Source of the DNA: Aureimonas sp. Leaf427
GTDB taxonomy: Bacteria > Pseudomonadota > Alphaproteobacteria > Rhizobiales > Rhizobiaceae
NCBI RefSeq assembly: GCF_001425485.1
Contig: NZ_LMQW01000043.1
Coordinates: 103,035 to 167,034, forward strand
Direction: 5' to 3'
DNA: 64,000 nt
The notes under the pieces are model-generated. The model saw only the letters and a list, made by a program, of their open reading frames with translations. It did not search any database and had not been told where the DNA came from. Below are positions 1-8,784 of the stretch, one piece after another (position 1 is the stretch's first letter; every line of letters starts with the position of its first letter). The position numbers were made by a program, and so were the translations under genes.

Positions 1-366
1 ATCCAGATCCAGCAGGTGATCCTGAACCTCGTTCGGAACGCTATCGAGGCGATGCGCGACGGCCCGGTCCGAGAGCTTTCGATCAGCACCGAACGCTTGT
101 CGATCGGGTCGTTCGTGGAGGTCGCCGTCGAGGATACGGGACCGGGCCTTGCCCCCGAGATCGAGACGAATCTCTTCCAACCTTTTCTGACCACCAAGCC
201 GAACGGCATGGGGGTCGGGCTGTCGATCTGCCGCACCATCGTGGAGGTCCACGGCGGGCGGATCAGCGCCAGCCGGAACCGGGCGGGGGGTACGACCTTT
301 CGGTTCACGTTGCCCGAGTCCGCTGGTGCGGAGGACGATTGCGCGGAGGAAACAGATGGCGAATGA
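1..366 (+). CDS. fixL: FixL-like sensor histidine kinase, C-terminal fragment (cut by window start)
   Basis: This is the ATP-binding end of a sensor kinase whose 5' part lies before the window. The frame is open from base 1 and starts with the N-box region (LNLVRNAIEAM). It continues through a G1 box (EDTGPGLAP), the F-box region (LFQPFLTTK) and a G2 box (GMGVGLSICRTIVEVHGG). This HATPase_c segment is closely similar to the end of the complete FixL at 21750-23327, so the two are probably paralogues. The stop codon overlaps the downstream fixJ by 11 nt, so kinase and regulator are translationally coupled. Whether the missing part carries a haem PAS domain cannot be seen here. Confidence 0.85.
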   Translation: MQIQQVILNLVRNAIEAMRDGPVRELSISTERLSIGSFVEVAVEDTGPGLAPEIETNLFQPFLTTKPNGMGVGLSICRTIVEVHGGRISASRNRAGGTTFRFTLPESAGAEDDCAEETDGE

Positions 367-961
367 GGCGACGGTTCACGTCATCGACGACGACGACGCC
401 GTCCTGCGCTCGCTCGCGTTCCTCTTGCGTGCGCATCGGATCCCGGTTGCGACCTATGCAGGCGGACGCGAGTTTCTGGACACCGGCCTTAATGCGAGCG
501 GCTGCATTCTCAGCGATGTTCGGATGCCGGGCATGGACGGGATCGAACTCCTGCGCGCGCTCCGGGCGCAAGGATCGTCGCTGCCGTTCCTCGTGATGAC
601 GGGGCACGCCGACGTCGCCATGGCGGTCGAGGCGATGAAGTCCGGCGCGATCGATTTCATCGAGAAGCCGTTCGGCGACGACGGCATCCTCGCCATGGTG
701 CGCCGGGGTCTGCAGCTGAACGAGGCCCAACAGGCAAAGGGCGAGCGGGTCCGGGACGCGCGCGAGAGACTGGCCTTGCTCAGTCTTCGGGAGAAAGAGG
801 TCTTGGTCGCGGTTGCCGAGGGGAAGGCCAGCAAGGCGATCGCGCACGAGCTCGGGCTCAGTGTCCGCACCGTGGAGGTCCACCGCAGCAATCTGATGAC
901 GAAGTTGAAGGTGGAGAACGCCGCCTCCGCTATCGCCCTGCTCCGCAAGGCGGAGGGATAG
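356..961 (+). CDS. fixJ: FixJ-type response regulator (receiver plus LuxR HTH)
   Basis: This is a 201-residue two-domain regulator. The receiver domain starts with VHVIDDDD, and the phosphoacceptor is Asp54 in SDVRMPGMDG. The conserved Lys lies in FIEKPF. The C-terminal third is a LuxR/GerE helix-turn-helix (LSLREKEVLVAVAEGKASKA, then SVRTVEVHRSNLMTKL). The ATG at 356 is chosen because it gives the family N-terminus and an 11-nt overlap with the kinase stop. An upstream GTG at 326 is less likely. In rhizobia FixJ phosphorylated by FixL activates fixK and related promoters. The targets of this copy are not visible, but it may work in parallel with the second pair near 23.3 kb. Confidence 0.92.
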   Translation: MANEATVHVIDDDDAVLRSLAFLLRAHRIPVATYAGGREFLDTGLNASGCILSDVRMPGMDGIELLRALRAQGSSLPFLVMTGHADVAMAVEAMKSGAIDFIEKPFGDDGILAMVRRGLQLNEAQQAKGERVRDARERLALLSLREKEVLVAVAEGKASKAIAHELGLSVRTVEVHRSNLMTKLKVENAASAIALLRKAEG

Positions 962-1273
962 GGGCATCGCGCCGGCGGCAATGGCGCAGACCGACCTGGC
1001 CGAGCGCCTTCGCCGACGTCCGGTGCGCGCCGCTTTCTGAGAGGTGATGCAAGGGCCGGGCGCAGCATTCGACCCCGATGCCCCTGTCTTGCGCTTGTCT
1101 TGCGCTCTCGATGGTGAACGTCCAGACCGGGGAACGGGGACGGAGACCCGCGGAGACGGATGGATGCGGTCTCGTCGCGAGCGCGGTATTGGCCGCGGGT
1201 GAGGGGCGAGGTGAGACATGCCAGAGACAGATGCGACCGGCGCGGCCGGGTTCCGCTTTCATATCCCGGCACG
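962..1273 (+). other. Intergenic stretch, no gene recognised
   Basis: About 310 bases between fixJ and the DUF2721 gene. Short open frames here have no recognisable product. I see no convincing terminator hairpin with a T-run and no FNR/FixK-type site. It presumably holds the promoter of the next gene. Confidence 0.4.
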
Positions 1274-1687
1274 ATGAACCCGTCGCTCGCGTCCGCCGCG
1301 CAGGTCGTGCAACTCGCCTTGACGCCGATCTTCCTTCTCGCGGGCCTCGCCTCGCTCCTGAACGTGTTCACCATCAGGCTCAACCGGATCGCCGACCGCG
1401 TCGACCGGTTGCTGGTCGATCCACTCGGAAAGGAACTCCAACTCTCCCGGCTTCGCCTGCGCTCTCGCCTGCTGGATGCGGCCGTGCTGCTCTGCGCCCT
1501 GGCCGGGGCGCTCACCTGCTGCGCGGCATTGGCCCTCTTTGTCGGAGCCTTGACCGATCGCGGCGGTGCAATCCTGCTGTTCGGCCTTTTCGGCGCCGCG
1601 CTCGTCTGTGCGATCGGCGCCCTGGGGGCCTACGCGGTCGAGACAGTCCTGTCTGGGCGCACGATCCGCGATCAGGCTCGCTCCTGA
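1274..1687 (+). CDS. DUF2721 family small membrane protein
   Basis: A 137-residue membrane protein. It opens with an amphipathic start and a hydrophobic segment (VVQLALTPIFLLAGLASLLN), followed by the basic/acidic stretch TIRLNRIADRVDRL typical of DUF2721. Two further hydrophobic segments lie at about residues 70-95 and 98-120. The ATG at 1274 is preferred over upstream starts because the family begins just before the first membrane helix. The function of DUF2721 is unknown. It stands alone between fixJ and the convergent alcohol dehydrogenase. Confidence 0.75.
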   Translation: MNPSLASAAQVVQLALTPIFLLAGLASLLNVFTIRLNRIADRVDRLLVDPLGKELQLSRLRLRSRLLDAAVLLCALAGALTCCAALALFVGALTDRGGAILLFGLFGAALVCAIGALGAYAVETVLSGRTIRDQARS

Positions 1688-1770
1688 ACTGACGTCCTCC
1701 GGCTGAGAACCTTGCGGACGCGACGTCGATCATGTCCGACAAGCGGCCGGGATCGACGTGCCGAAGGTGG

Positions 1771-2856
1771 CTAAAGAACCGGAAGCGCGGACCGACGGGT
1801 GTGACCTGTTCGGAGATCGCCGCGCCGCCCAGCGAGATCGAGGACCATGCGGCCTTGGACCCGACCGGCCTTCAGATCATCGAGAACGTGATTGATGTCC
1901 TCGAGCGTCGCCGTCTCGATGTCTGCCTTGATCTTCCCCTCGACCGCGAAGGCGATCGCTTCCTCGAGGTCGCGGCGCGTGCCGACGATGGAGCCGCGGA
2001 GAGTGATGCGCTTCAGCACGACGTCGAAGATCGGGGTCGGGAACTCGCCGGGCGGCAGGCCGACGAAGACGACCGTTCCCCTTCGGCGGACGAAGGTCAT
2101 CGCCTGCGCGAAGGCGGAGGGCGAGACCGCCGTGACGAGGACGCCGTGGGCACCGCCGCCCGTCGCGGCGACGATCCGGTCCGCCGCATCCGCGTCGCGG
2201 GCGTCGACCGCGATCTCCGCGCCCGCGGCCATCGCGAGCGCGAGCTTGTCAGCCGAGACGTCCAGTGCGGCGACGCGCAGGCCCATCGCCTTCGCATATT
2301 GGATCGCGACGTGGCCGAGCCCGCCGATGCCCGAGATCGCGACCCACTGGCCCGGCTGCGCCTCGGTTTCCTTCAAACCCTTGTAGGTCGTCACCCCGGC
2401 GCAGAGTATGGGAGCGAGAGCGGCGAAGTCGGGATCCTTCGGCAGGCGCGCCAGGAAGGCCGCCGAGGCGATCACGTATTCGGCAAAGCCGCCGTTGCAG
2501 TTGTAGCCGGTGTTGTGCTGGTGTTCGCAGAGGGTTTCCCAGCCCGTTTCGCAGTACTCGCAGCGCAGGCACGCATCGTGCAGCCAGGCGACACCGACCG
2601 GATCGCCCACATGGAAGTCGGTCACGTCGGGCCCGAGCGCGGAGACGATGCCCGTCACCTCGTGACCGGGGATGAAGGGAAGGCTCGGCTTGACCGGCCA
2701 GTCGCCCTCAGCTGCGTGGAGGTCCGTATGGCAGACGCCGCAGGCCATGACGCGGACGAGAACCTCCCCTTTTCCGGGCTTCGGAACTTCCACACGTTCG
2801 ATCGCCAAGGGCTGACCGAACTGGCGGACCACCGCGGCTTTCATCGTTCTCGTCAT
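1771..2856 (-). CDS. adhP: Zinc-dependent alcohol dehydrogenase (AdhP-type MDR)
   Basis: This 361-residue medium-chain dehydrogenase probably oxidises short primary alcohols, or reduces aldehydes, with NAD. Catalytic zinc ligands are Cys42 (CGVCHTD), His65 (GHE) and Cys152. The structural zinc site is Cys96, Cys99, Cys102 and Cys110. The Rossmann motif is GIGGLGHVAIQYAKAMG at about 176-192. A C-terminal tail of about 20 residues exceeds the usual 336-341. ATG 2856 is chosen for its GGAG at about 9 nt; ATG 2844 is an alternative. A FixK/FNR-like site about 80 bp upstream suggests induction at low oxygen. The convergent neighbour is the DUF2721 gene. Confidence 0.93.
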   Translation of the reverse strand: MTRTMKAAVVRQFGQPLAIERVEVPKPGKGEVLVRVMACGVCHTDLHAAEGDWPVKPSLPFIPGHEVTGIVSALGPDVTDFHVGDPVGVAWLHDACLRCEYCETGWETLCEHQHNTGYNCNGGFAEYVIASAAFLARLPKDPDFAALAPILCAGVTTYKGLKETEAQPGQWVAISGIGGLGHVAIQYAKAMGLRVAALDVSADKLALAMAAGAEIAVDARDADAADRIVAATGGGAHGVLVTAVSPSAFAQAMTFVRRRGTVVFVGLPPGEFPTPIFDVVLKRITLRGSIVGTRRDLEEAIAFAVEGKIKADIETATLEDINHVLDDLKAGRVQGRMVLDLAGRRGDLRTGHTRRSALPVL

Positions 2857-2928
2857 GGCGCACTCTCCATTGGGGGGGCGGGAAGCCGCCTCTTGGACCA
2901 TGAGTGCCGATCCTTGGACGCGGGCGCA

Positions 2929-2942
2929 TTGATCCACCGCAA
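2929..2942 (-). promoter_or_regulatory. Candidate FixK/FNR box upstream of the alcohol dehydrogenase
   Basis: On the minus strand the site reads TTGCGGTGGATCAA. It fits the rhizobial FixK2 pattern TTG(A/C)-N6-(T/G)CAA and matches the FNR consensus at 8 of 10 defined positions. Its centre is about 80 bp from the start codon, close to the spacing of the ccoN box. Confidence 0.5.
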
Positions 2943-3111
2943 ACGGTGCGACGTTCAGCTTTGAGCTCCGTCGGCCCCTTCCGGCACCGAAGGGCGAGGG
3001 GATGGCCCCTTCCGATCACGACGATCCTTCACCCCGGCGCCGCAGCCGCCCCAAGCGGAAAGTCCGGTTCGGGTCGGCGTTCGCGTGTCGTCGACCCGCA
3101 AACGCTCGATG

Positions 3112-4890
3112 TCAGAACTCGCCCCAGCCCTCTTCCGGCGCCTCGTCGACGCGGTCGGCGAGCGCCATGGAGCCGCGGCCCGTGCGTCGTGCAGGCATCG
3201 GTCGGGGAGGCACCGCCCGTCGCCGTGGGGACGGGGCGGCGTCCGGCGCCGAGCCGGCTCCGAACCGATCCATCATCCGGGTCAGGGTGTTGGTCTCGTG
3301 CTGGAGCGACTGGGCGGCTGCCGTCGCCTCCTCGACCATCGCGGCGTTCTGCTGCGTGATCTTGTCCATCTGGTCCGCGGCCGCCGTGACCTCGCGCAGG
3401 CTCACGGCCTGCTCCTTCGAGCTCCGGGCGATGTCGTCGGCCATCTCGTGCATCGCCGTGACGCCCGAGACGATCTCTTCCAGGCTCTTTCCCGAGGCGA
3501 CGGCGAGCTTCACGCCTTGCGCAACCTGGGCCGAGGACGTCGAGATCAGTCCCTTGATCTCCTTGGCAGCGTCCGCCGAGCGCTGCGCAAGCCCGCGAAC
3601 CTCCTGCGCGACGACGGCGAAGCCGCGTCCGGCCTCGCCGGCCCGGGCCGCCTCGACGCCGGCGTTTAACGCGAGGAGGTTGGTTTGGAAGGCGATCTCG
3701 TCGATGACCCCGATGATGTTTCCGATCTTCACGGACGATGTCTCGATCTGGTCCATCGCGGCGATCGCTTCGGTGACGACCGTCACTCCGTTCTCGGCGC
3801 ATTTCATGGCGTCCGCAGCGCGTGTCCGGGCGTTGCCGGCCGCGTTCGCCGTTCCCGTCACGCCGCGCATGACCTCGGCCAGCGCGGCGACGGTCTCCTC
3901 GAGGGTCGCCGCCTGTTGCTCGGTGCGTTGCGCCAGGTCCGCCGAGGCGACGTTGATCTCCTCAAGGCCCGTCCGGATGACACCGGAGGTCTCGCCGACC
4001 TGCGAGATGGCGTCGCCGAGCGTTTCGGCGGCGCGGTTGAAGTCGACCCGGATCGCGTCGAGCTCTCGCGGGAACTGGGAGGTGATGCGTCGCCCGAGCT
4101 TGCCGTCGGCGAGGTCCACCAGCGCCGCCCCGACCTCCGACACCGCGTTCCGCCGCGCGGTCACGTCGATGGCGAACTTCACGACCTTGGCGACCTTGCC
4201 GGCGGCGTCGTAGATCGGCGCGTAGGAGCCCTGTACCCAGATCTCGCGTCCACCCTTGCCGATCCGCCTGTACTCGCCGGTCATCTCGTGGCCCTCGCGC
4301 AGGCCCTTCCAGAAGTCGCGATAGGCTTCGGTGGCCGTCTCCGCCCGGTCGACGAACAGGCTGTGATGCTTGCCGACGATCTCGGCCAGTTCGTACCCGA
4401 TCACCTTGAGGAAGTTCTCGTTCGCGGCAACGATCGTTCCGTCCGGGGTGAACTCGATCATCGCCTGCGACCGCCCGATCGCCGCGATCTGCGCGCCGTA
4501 GTCCGAGGCGAGAAGGCGCGCCTCAGCATCGGACCATTCCACGACGAAGCCGGTGGTCGTGCCCTTTTCCTTGAGCGGGCAGACGTGGAGGTCGAAGGAA
4601 CGGGTCCCGATGCGGATCGTCGCCCTATGCGGCTTCGTCAGCTTCGACAGGAGGTTCTGCTGGTGGCTCGGCGTCTTGTGAAAGATGTCGATGTTGCTGC
4701 CGACGAGGCGCGCCATATCGAAGCCCGGAAGCTCCCGCTTCAGCTCCGACTCGGCCTCCCTCAACAGGTCCCGGAGCGAGGAATTCAGGTAGCGGATGAC
4801 GAGATCGGCGTCCGCCAGCATGACCATGGTCCCCATCGCATCGAGGGCGAGGTCGCGTCGGCGAGACCTGCCGCTCCTGAACAACTGCAT
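3112..4890 (-). CDS. Soluble PAS-PAS methyl-accepting chemotaxis protein
   Basis: A 592-residue chemoreceptor with no membrane helix, so probably cytosolic. Two PAS domains fill about residues 15-145 ([16 protein letters not shown]) and 150-270 ([20 protein letters not shown] ending FAIDVTARR). A HAMP-like linker and the MCP signalling domain follow. The signalling tip contains [20 protein letters not shown] and [20 protein letters not shown]. The last residues, GWGEF, match the xWxxF pentapeptide that tethers CheR/CheB. ATG 4890 is chosen for the AAGGTGG ribosome site and because upstream codons do not resemble protein. This architecture fits an internal redox or energy-taxis receptor, which suits its place beside cbb3 oxidase genes. 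The ligand or cofactor is unknown. Confidence 0.9.
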   Translation of the reverse strand: MQLFRSGRSRRRDLALDAMGTMVMLADADLVIRYLNSSLRDLLREAESELKRELPGFDMARLVGSNIDIFHKTPSHQQNLLSKLTKPHRATIRIGTRSFDLHVCPLKEKGTTTGFVVEWSDAEARLLASDYGAQIAAIGRSQAMIEFTPDGTIVAANENFLKVIGYELAEIVGKHHSLFVDRAETATEAYRDFWKGLREGHEMTGEYRRIGKGGREIWVQGSYAPIYDAAGKVAKVVKFAIDVTARRNAVSEVGAALVDLADGKLGRRITSQFPRELDAIRVDFNRAAETLGDAISQVGETSGVIRTGLEEINVASADLAQRTEQQAATLEETVAALAEVMRGVTGTANAAGNARTRAADAMKCAENGVTVVTEAIAAMDQIETSSVKIGNIIGVIDEIAFQTNLLALNAGVEAARAGEAGRGFAVVAQEVRGLAQRSADAAKEIKGLISTSSAQVAQGVKLAVASGKSLEEIVSGVTAMHEMADDIARSSKEQAVSLREVTAAADQMDKITQQNAAMVEEATAAAQSLQHETNTLTRMMDRFGAGSAPDAAPSPRRRAVPPRPMPARRTGRGSMALADRVDEAPEEGWGEF

Positions 4891-5420
4891 AGCCACCTTG
4901 TCGTCTCCGGATCTGAAAAGGGAAAAGGCCGAAGGGTGTCCGGTCCTTTCGTCGCTCGACCTGGCGCATCGTTCTCGATGCTGTCGGCACCCGTACACTT
5001 CGCCATGCACTGCTGAATATAATATGGACGTCTCGTGCAGATTTGCAGCAAGTCCGTAAGTAGTTTTACGTATCTTCAGCGTGGGTGCTGCATCGGATAA
5101 ATATTTTTTCGTAGCGACCATGTGTGGCAGTCGAGTGCAGCGTCTTGGGAAGGCGTCGGCGGCGAGGCGGCGAGGCGGCGCAGTCGGAAGCCGTCTATGT
5201 CCTTACGCTTCGACCCGAGCCTTCCAGGTTCATGATCGACGACCGTCGCACGGCGACGCGCGACGGCACGGCTGTCGGAGGTCTTGTCGGCTGAAACGAC
5301 CTATCGTGCTGTCCGTCGGCGTGTGGTGGTTGCCGGCATCCGTCCTGCGTGCCGACCGTGGATGAACGGTCTGCGGGAGCGTCGCGTCCGTCTGGATCGC
5401 GAGACGTTTTCTCGGAATGA
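4891..5420 (-). other. Non-coding stretch upstream of the PAS chemoreceptor
   Basis: About 530 bases between the chemoreceptor start and the last gene of the ccoGHIS operon. An A+T-rich patch near 5015-5110 probably contains the chemoreceptor promoter. Short GCGAGGCG repeats occur near 5160. No FixK-type site and no gene with recognisable product were found. Confidence 0.4.
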
Positions 5421-5843
5421 TCAGCCGAACGAAACCACCGCCAACGTGATCGCGAGGAGCGACATCAGCCATGCCACCGAAGCCCACCGCTCCGCCGCGC
5501 GTCGCACCGCGGTCCGGTCGTCCGAGGTGCGCAGGCGCGCTCCCTTGGCGCGCTGCACGAAGTGGGCGACCGAGAACAGCAGGACGAAGCCGACCTTCGC
5601 GTGGAACCAGGCGGTCACGCCCGGGCCGTCGGCGCCGAGGCGGCTCCAGAGCAGAAGGACGCCGCTTACCCACACGAAGACGACGGCGAAGGTGGCGAGG
5701 TCGGCGAGCGTCCGACGTGCCATGTCGAGGCCGGCCTCCTCCTCGCGTCCGACGCTCGCGCGCAGCGTGACGTATTGGGCAAGGGTCAGCCCAGACGCCA
5801 TCGCGATCATGACGAGGTGCGCGATCTTGAGGAGCTCACGCAT
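5421..5843 (-). CDS. Four-helix membrane protein, CopD/HemJ-like
   Basis: A 140-residue integral membrane protein with four predicted helices (about 8-26, 48-67, 78-97 and 121-138). His9 in helix 1 and the WFHAKVGFV motif (His81, Lys83) recall HemJ/CopD-type proteins, in which such residues sit in the membrane near haem or copper. It overlaps ccoS by 8 nt and is the last gene of the ccoGHIS operon. A role in cbb3 oxidase maturation is therefore an inference from position. The family assignment is by general resemblance only. Confidence 0.7.
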   Translation of the reverse strand: MRELLKIAHLVMIAMASGLTLAQYVTLRASVGREEEAGLDMARRTLADLATFAVVFVWVSGVLLLWSRLGADGPGVTAWFHAKVGFVLLFSVAHFVQRAKGARLRTSDDRTAVRRAAERWASVAWLMSLLAITLAVVSFG

Positions 5844-6015
5844 TCCGGTTTCCGCCGTCCCGCGGCTCCCCGTCGTCCCATTCGTCGACCAGGATGCGGG
5901 CGCCCGCGCCTTCGAGGTCCTCGTACTGGCCCGACTTCAGGGACCACATGAAGGCCGCAAGGCTCGCGAGCCCCAGTCCCAGCGCGACCGGGATGAGGTA
6001 GACGAGGGCGCTCAT
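5836..6015 (-). CDS. ccoS: CcoS, cbb3 oxidase assembly protein
   Basis: A 59-residue protein with one N-terminal membrane helix (SALVYLIPVALGLGLASLAA) and the family motif FMWSLKSGQYEDLEG. CcoS is needed for cofactor insertion into cbb3-type oxidase. Its ATG overlaps the ccoI stop as ATGA, and its end overlaps the next small gene by 8 nt, so all are co-translated. The C-terminus is acidic and short, as usual. Confidence 0.92.
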   Translation of the reverse strand: MSALVYLIPVALGLGLASLAAFMWSLKSGQYEDLEGAGARILVDEWDDGEPRDGGNRNA

Positions 6016-8291
6016 GCCAGTTCCCCGCTGAGGCGCATGGGGCCGAGGCGGGACACCGTACGGCGCATCCGTGACAGGGACAGGGGAAGCGTCAGCGCGT
6101 TCGCGACGACGAGGATCGACGACGCCGACATCGCCACGGCCGCCACCAGCGGCGTCGCGGACCCCATGATGGCGATCGGGACGGCGACGACGTTGTAACC
6201 GATGGCGAGGACGAGGTTCTCGACGATCTTGCGGCGAGAAGCCCTTGCCGAGAGAAGCGCCTCCACCACGGGATCGAGCTTCTCCCCGGTGAAGACGAGA
6301 TCGGCCGCTGCCTGCGCGATGTCGGCGCCGGTGGCGGGCGACATCGAGACGTGCGCGGCCGCAAGCGCCGGGGCGTCGTTCATCCCGTCGCCCACCATCA
6401 GAACGCGTCGGCCACGGTGCGCGAGATCCTCGAGCGCGGCGACCTTGCCGCCCGGCAGGCATGCTCCCTCGAAGCGCTCGATGCCTGTCTCACCGGCGAC
6501 GCGCCCGACCGTGGCGCTGGCGTCGCCGGACAGGAGATGAACCTCGAGGCCGAGAGCCATGAGCTTCCGGACCGTCTCGGCCGCATCCGTGCGCGGGTCG
6601 TCCGCGAAGGCGAAACGGCAGATCAGGCCGTCCTCGCAGCGCAGCCACACCTCCGTTCCCGGCAGGCCGCGGGTCAGTTCATCGGCGATCCAGTGCGGCC
6701 GGCCGAGCCGGACCTCGCGGCCTTCGAACGTTGCGACGACACCGGAGCCGGGAACCTCGCGCGCGTTCTCGACCGTTGCCGGGCGGACGCCCTTCGCCCG
6801 TCCCGCCGCCGCGATCGCCATCGACAGGGGATGGCGGCTGGCGCCCGCGAGCGCGGCGGCGAGGGCCCATGCTCCCGCGTCCGAGGGCTCGGACACGAGC
6901 CGGGGGCGGCCGAGGGTGAGGGTGCCGGTCTTGTCGAGGACGACCGTGTCGACCTCGCTCAGCTTCTCCAGCGCCGCGCCGTCCTTCAGGATAATCCCCT
7001 TGGCGAGCAGGCGCCCCGCCGCCGTCACCTGGACAGCCGGAACGGCCAGCCCGAGGGCGCAGGGGCAGGTGATGATGAGGACGGCGACCGCCGTCGTCAG
7101 GGCCGTATGGAAGCCGTATCCTGCCAGCATCCAGCCGCAGAACGTCAGGAAGGCCGTCGCGTGCACCGCCGGCGCGTACAGGCGCGCGGCCCGGTCCGCG
7201 ATCCGGACGAAGCGGCCGTCCGGGCGCTCGGCCGCCTCCATCAGGCGGACGATGCCCGCCAGCAGGGTGTCGCCGGGCTGGGAGGTCACCGCGACGTCGA
7301 TGAGGCCCGTCAGGTTCAGCGCGCCGGCATGGACGGCGTCGCCGTCGCCGACCGCTTCCGGCAGGGATTCGCCCGTCAGGAGCGAACGGTCGATGTCGCT
7401 CGCTCCCGAAACGACGCGTCCGTCCACGGGAATGCGCTCCCCCGCGACGATCCTCACCGTGTCGCCCACCCGCAGCGAGGCGACGGGCAGGCGCGAGGTG
7501 CGCCCGTCGGGCCCGAGGAGCGTCGCCGTCTCCGGCGTGAGCGAAAGGAGCCGGGCGGCGTTGTTTCGGGCGACGTCGCGCATGCGCTCGTCGAGAACGC
7601 GGCCGACGAGGAGGAAGAAGAGCAGCGTCACCGAACCGTCGAACCAGGCATGGGGTCCGCCCGTGGCCGTCTCGTAGAGGCTGAGAAGAGTGGCGACGAG
7701 GACCCCGATGGAGATCGGCACGTCCATGTTGGTCGTGCCGTGCCGCAGCGCCTTCCACGCGGAACGGAAGAACGGGCGCCCGGCATAGATCACCGCGGGG
7801 ATCGCGATGGCGGCGGAGAGCCAGTGGAAAAGGTCGCGTGTCGCGCCTTCCGCGCCCGACCAGACCGAGACGGAAAGGAGCATGACGTTGGCCGAGGCGA
7901 AGCCGGCCACGGCCATGCAGCGGATCAGGTCGCTCTGGGTCCTCGATCCCTCCTTCTCGAACGCCGAGGCGTCGAACGGCCGCGCCTCGCGCCCGATGGC
8001 GGTGAGCGCGTCGAGAACCGCCTCCGCGGAGCCGGTCTCTCCCAGCGCCACGCTGAGCCGCTTCGTCGTGAGGTTGGCCCGCGCGCGCTCCACCCCGGAG
8101 ACGGCCGCAGCCGTCCGCTCGACCTTGCCGAGGCATCCGGCGCAGTGCATGTCGGCGACGAGGAACTCGACATGACGCGAGCCGTCGGGAGCCAAGCGTA
8201 CCGCGATGGGATCCAGCGGCTGCGTCCTTAGACCGAACGTTGCCGCCGACGGATCGGGAAAGAGCTTGGCCGGTGCTGTTGCTGCGGACAT
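6012..8291 (-). CDS. ccoI: CcoI/FixI copper-transporting P1B-type ATPase
   Basis: A 759-residue heavy-metal ATPase that delivers copper for cbb3 oxidase assembly. The N-terminal metal-binding domain has MHCAGC with Cys50 and Cys53. Membrane helices follow, with the ion-path CPC at Cys409-Cys411 (TCPCALGLAVP). The phosphorylation motif DKTGT has Asp453, and the hinge reads GDGMNDAPAL. ATG 8291 is chosen because GAGGTGGG lies just upstream. A GTG at 8300 would add three residues. It follows ccoH closely and overlaps ccoS by 4 nt. Confidence 0.96.
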   Translation of the reverse strand: MSAATAPAKLFPDPSAATFGLRTQPLDPIAVRLAPDGSRHVEFLVADMHCAGCLGKVERTAAAVSGVERARANLTTKRLSVALGETGSAEAVLDALTAIGREARPFDASAFEKEGSRTQSDLIRCMAVAGFASANVMLLSVSVWSGAEGATRDLFHWLSAAIAIPAVIYAGRPFFRSAWKALRHGTTNMDVPISIGVLVATLLSLYETATGGPHAWFDGSVTLLFFLLVGRVLDERMRDVARNNAARLLSLTPETATLLGPDGRTSRLPVASLRVGDTVRIVAGERIPVDGRVVSGASDIDRSLLTGESLPEAVGDGDAVHAGALNLTGLIDVAVTSQPGDTLLAGIVRLMEAAERPDGRFVRIADRAARLYAPAVHATAFLTFCGWMLAGYGFHTALTTAVAVLIITCPCALGLAVPAVQVTAAGRLLAKGIILKDGAALEKLSEVDTVVLDKTGTLTLGRPRLVSEPSDAGAWALAAALAGASRHPLSMAIAAAGRAKGVRPATVENAREVPGSGVVATFEGREVRLGRPHWIADELTRGLPGTEVWLRCEDGLICRFAFADDPRTDAAETVRKLMALGLEVHLLSGDASATVGRVAGETGIERFEGACLPGGKVAALEDLAHRGRRVLMVGDGMNDAPALAAAHVSMSPATGADIAQAAADLVFTGEKLDPVVEALLSARASRRKIVENLVLAIGYNVVAVPIAIMGSATPLVAAVAMSASSILVVANALTLPLSLSRMRRTVSRLGPMRLSGELA

Positions 8292-8301
8292 CGTTCCCAC
8301 C

Positions 8302-8784
8302 TCAGTCTGCCGTCACCGGGCGCGTCTCGCGCCACACGAGTTCGCCGTTCCGACGCGCGACGATCTCGGCGAGCCACTTGCCGCGTTCGAGGGTCGCCGG
8401 CGTCTCGTAACCCCGCGGCGTCGGCAGGAGCGCCAGTTCCCGATCGGTGCTCGCGCTGGCGGGGCGTCCGACGAGGGCGCGCACGTCCAGCCCCTCGACG
8501 GACTTCTTTCCGGCATCGAGCAACGTCAGTGCGAGGTGACCGTCCCTCGTCTCCACGACGGAGGTCCATCCGCGTCCGTCCTGCTCGGCCGCGTCTTGGA
8601 GGAGGCGGTCGTAGGTCTGGCTCGCGACGTAGCCGTTCTTGGCGTTGAGGCCCGGGAAGGTCGATATCGCCTTGTAGGCCATAAGGACATTCACTGCGAT
8701 GACCGTGCCGAAGAACAATCCGACGACGGCGGCCATGTGCCACCCCTTGAACGTGTTCCCGGGAGCCGAATGTCCGGTGCTCAT
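8302..8784 (-). CDS. ccoH: CcoH/FixH, cbb3 oxidase assembly protein
   Basis: A 160-residue protein with a single N-terminal membrane helix (residues about 17-36). A periplasmic domain follows, beginning AYKAISTFPGLNAKNGYVAS, which is the typical FixH opening. The ATG overlaps the ccoG stop as ATGA. FixH acts with FixG, FixI and FixS in maturing the cbb3 oxidase in the inner membrane. Confidence 0.93.
   Translation of the reverse strand: MSTGHSAPGNTFKGWHMAAVVGLFFGTVIAVNVLMAYKAISTFPGLNAKNGYVASQTYDRLLQDAAEQDGRGWTSVVETRDGHLALTLLDAGKKSVEGLDVRALVGRPASASTDRELALLPTPRGYETPATLERGKWLAEIVARRNGELVWRETRPVTAD

Noticed and set aside
5155-5180. GCGAGGCG repeats as a regulatory array
   Set aside because: They are short low-complexity GC sequence with no spacing pattern or neighbouring gene start.
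6351-8231. 626-codon plus-strand frame opposite ccoI
   Set aside because: It is the mirror of ccoI codons. ccoI itself has every P-type ATPase motif.
8292-8300. GTG at 8300 as start of ccoI
   Set aside because: ATG 8291 has a better placed GAGGTGGG ribosome site.
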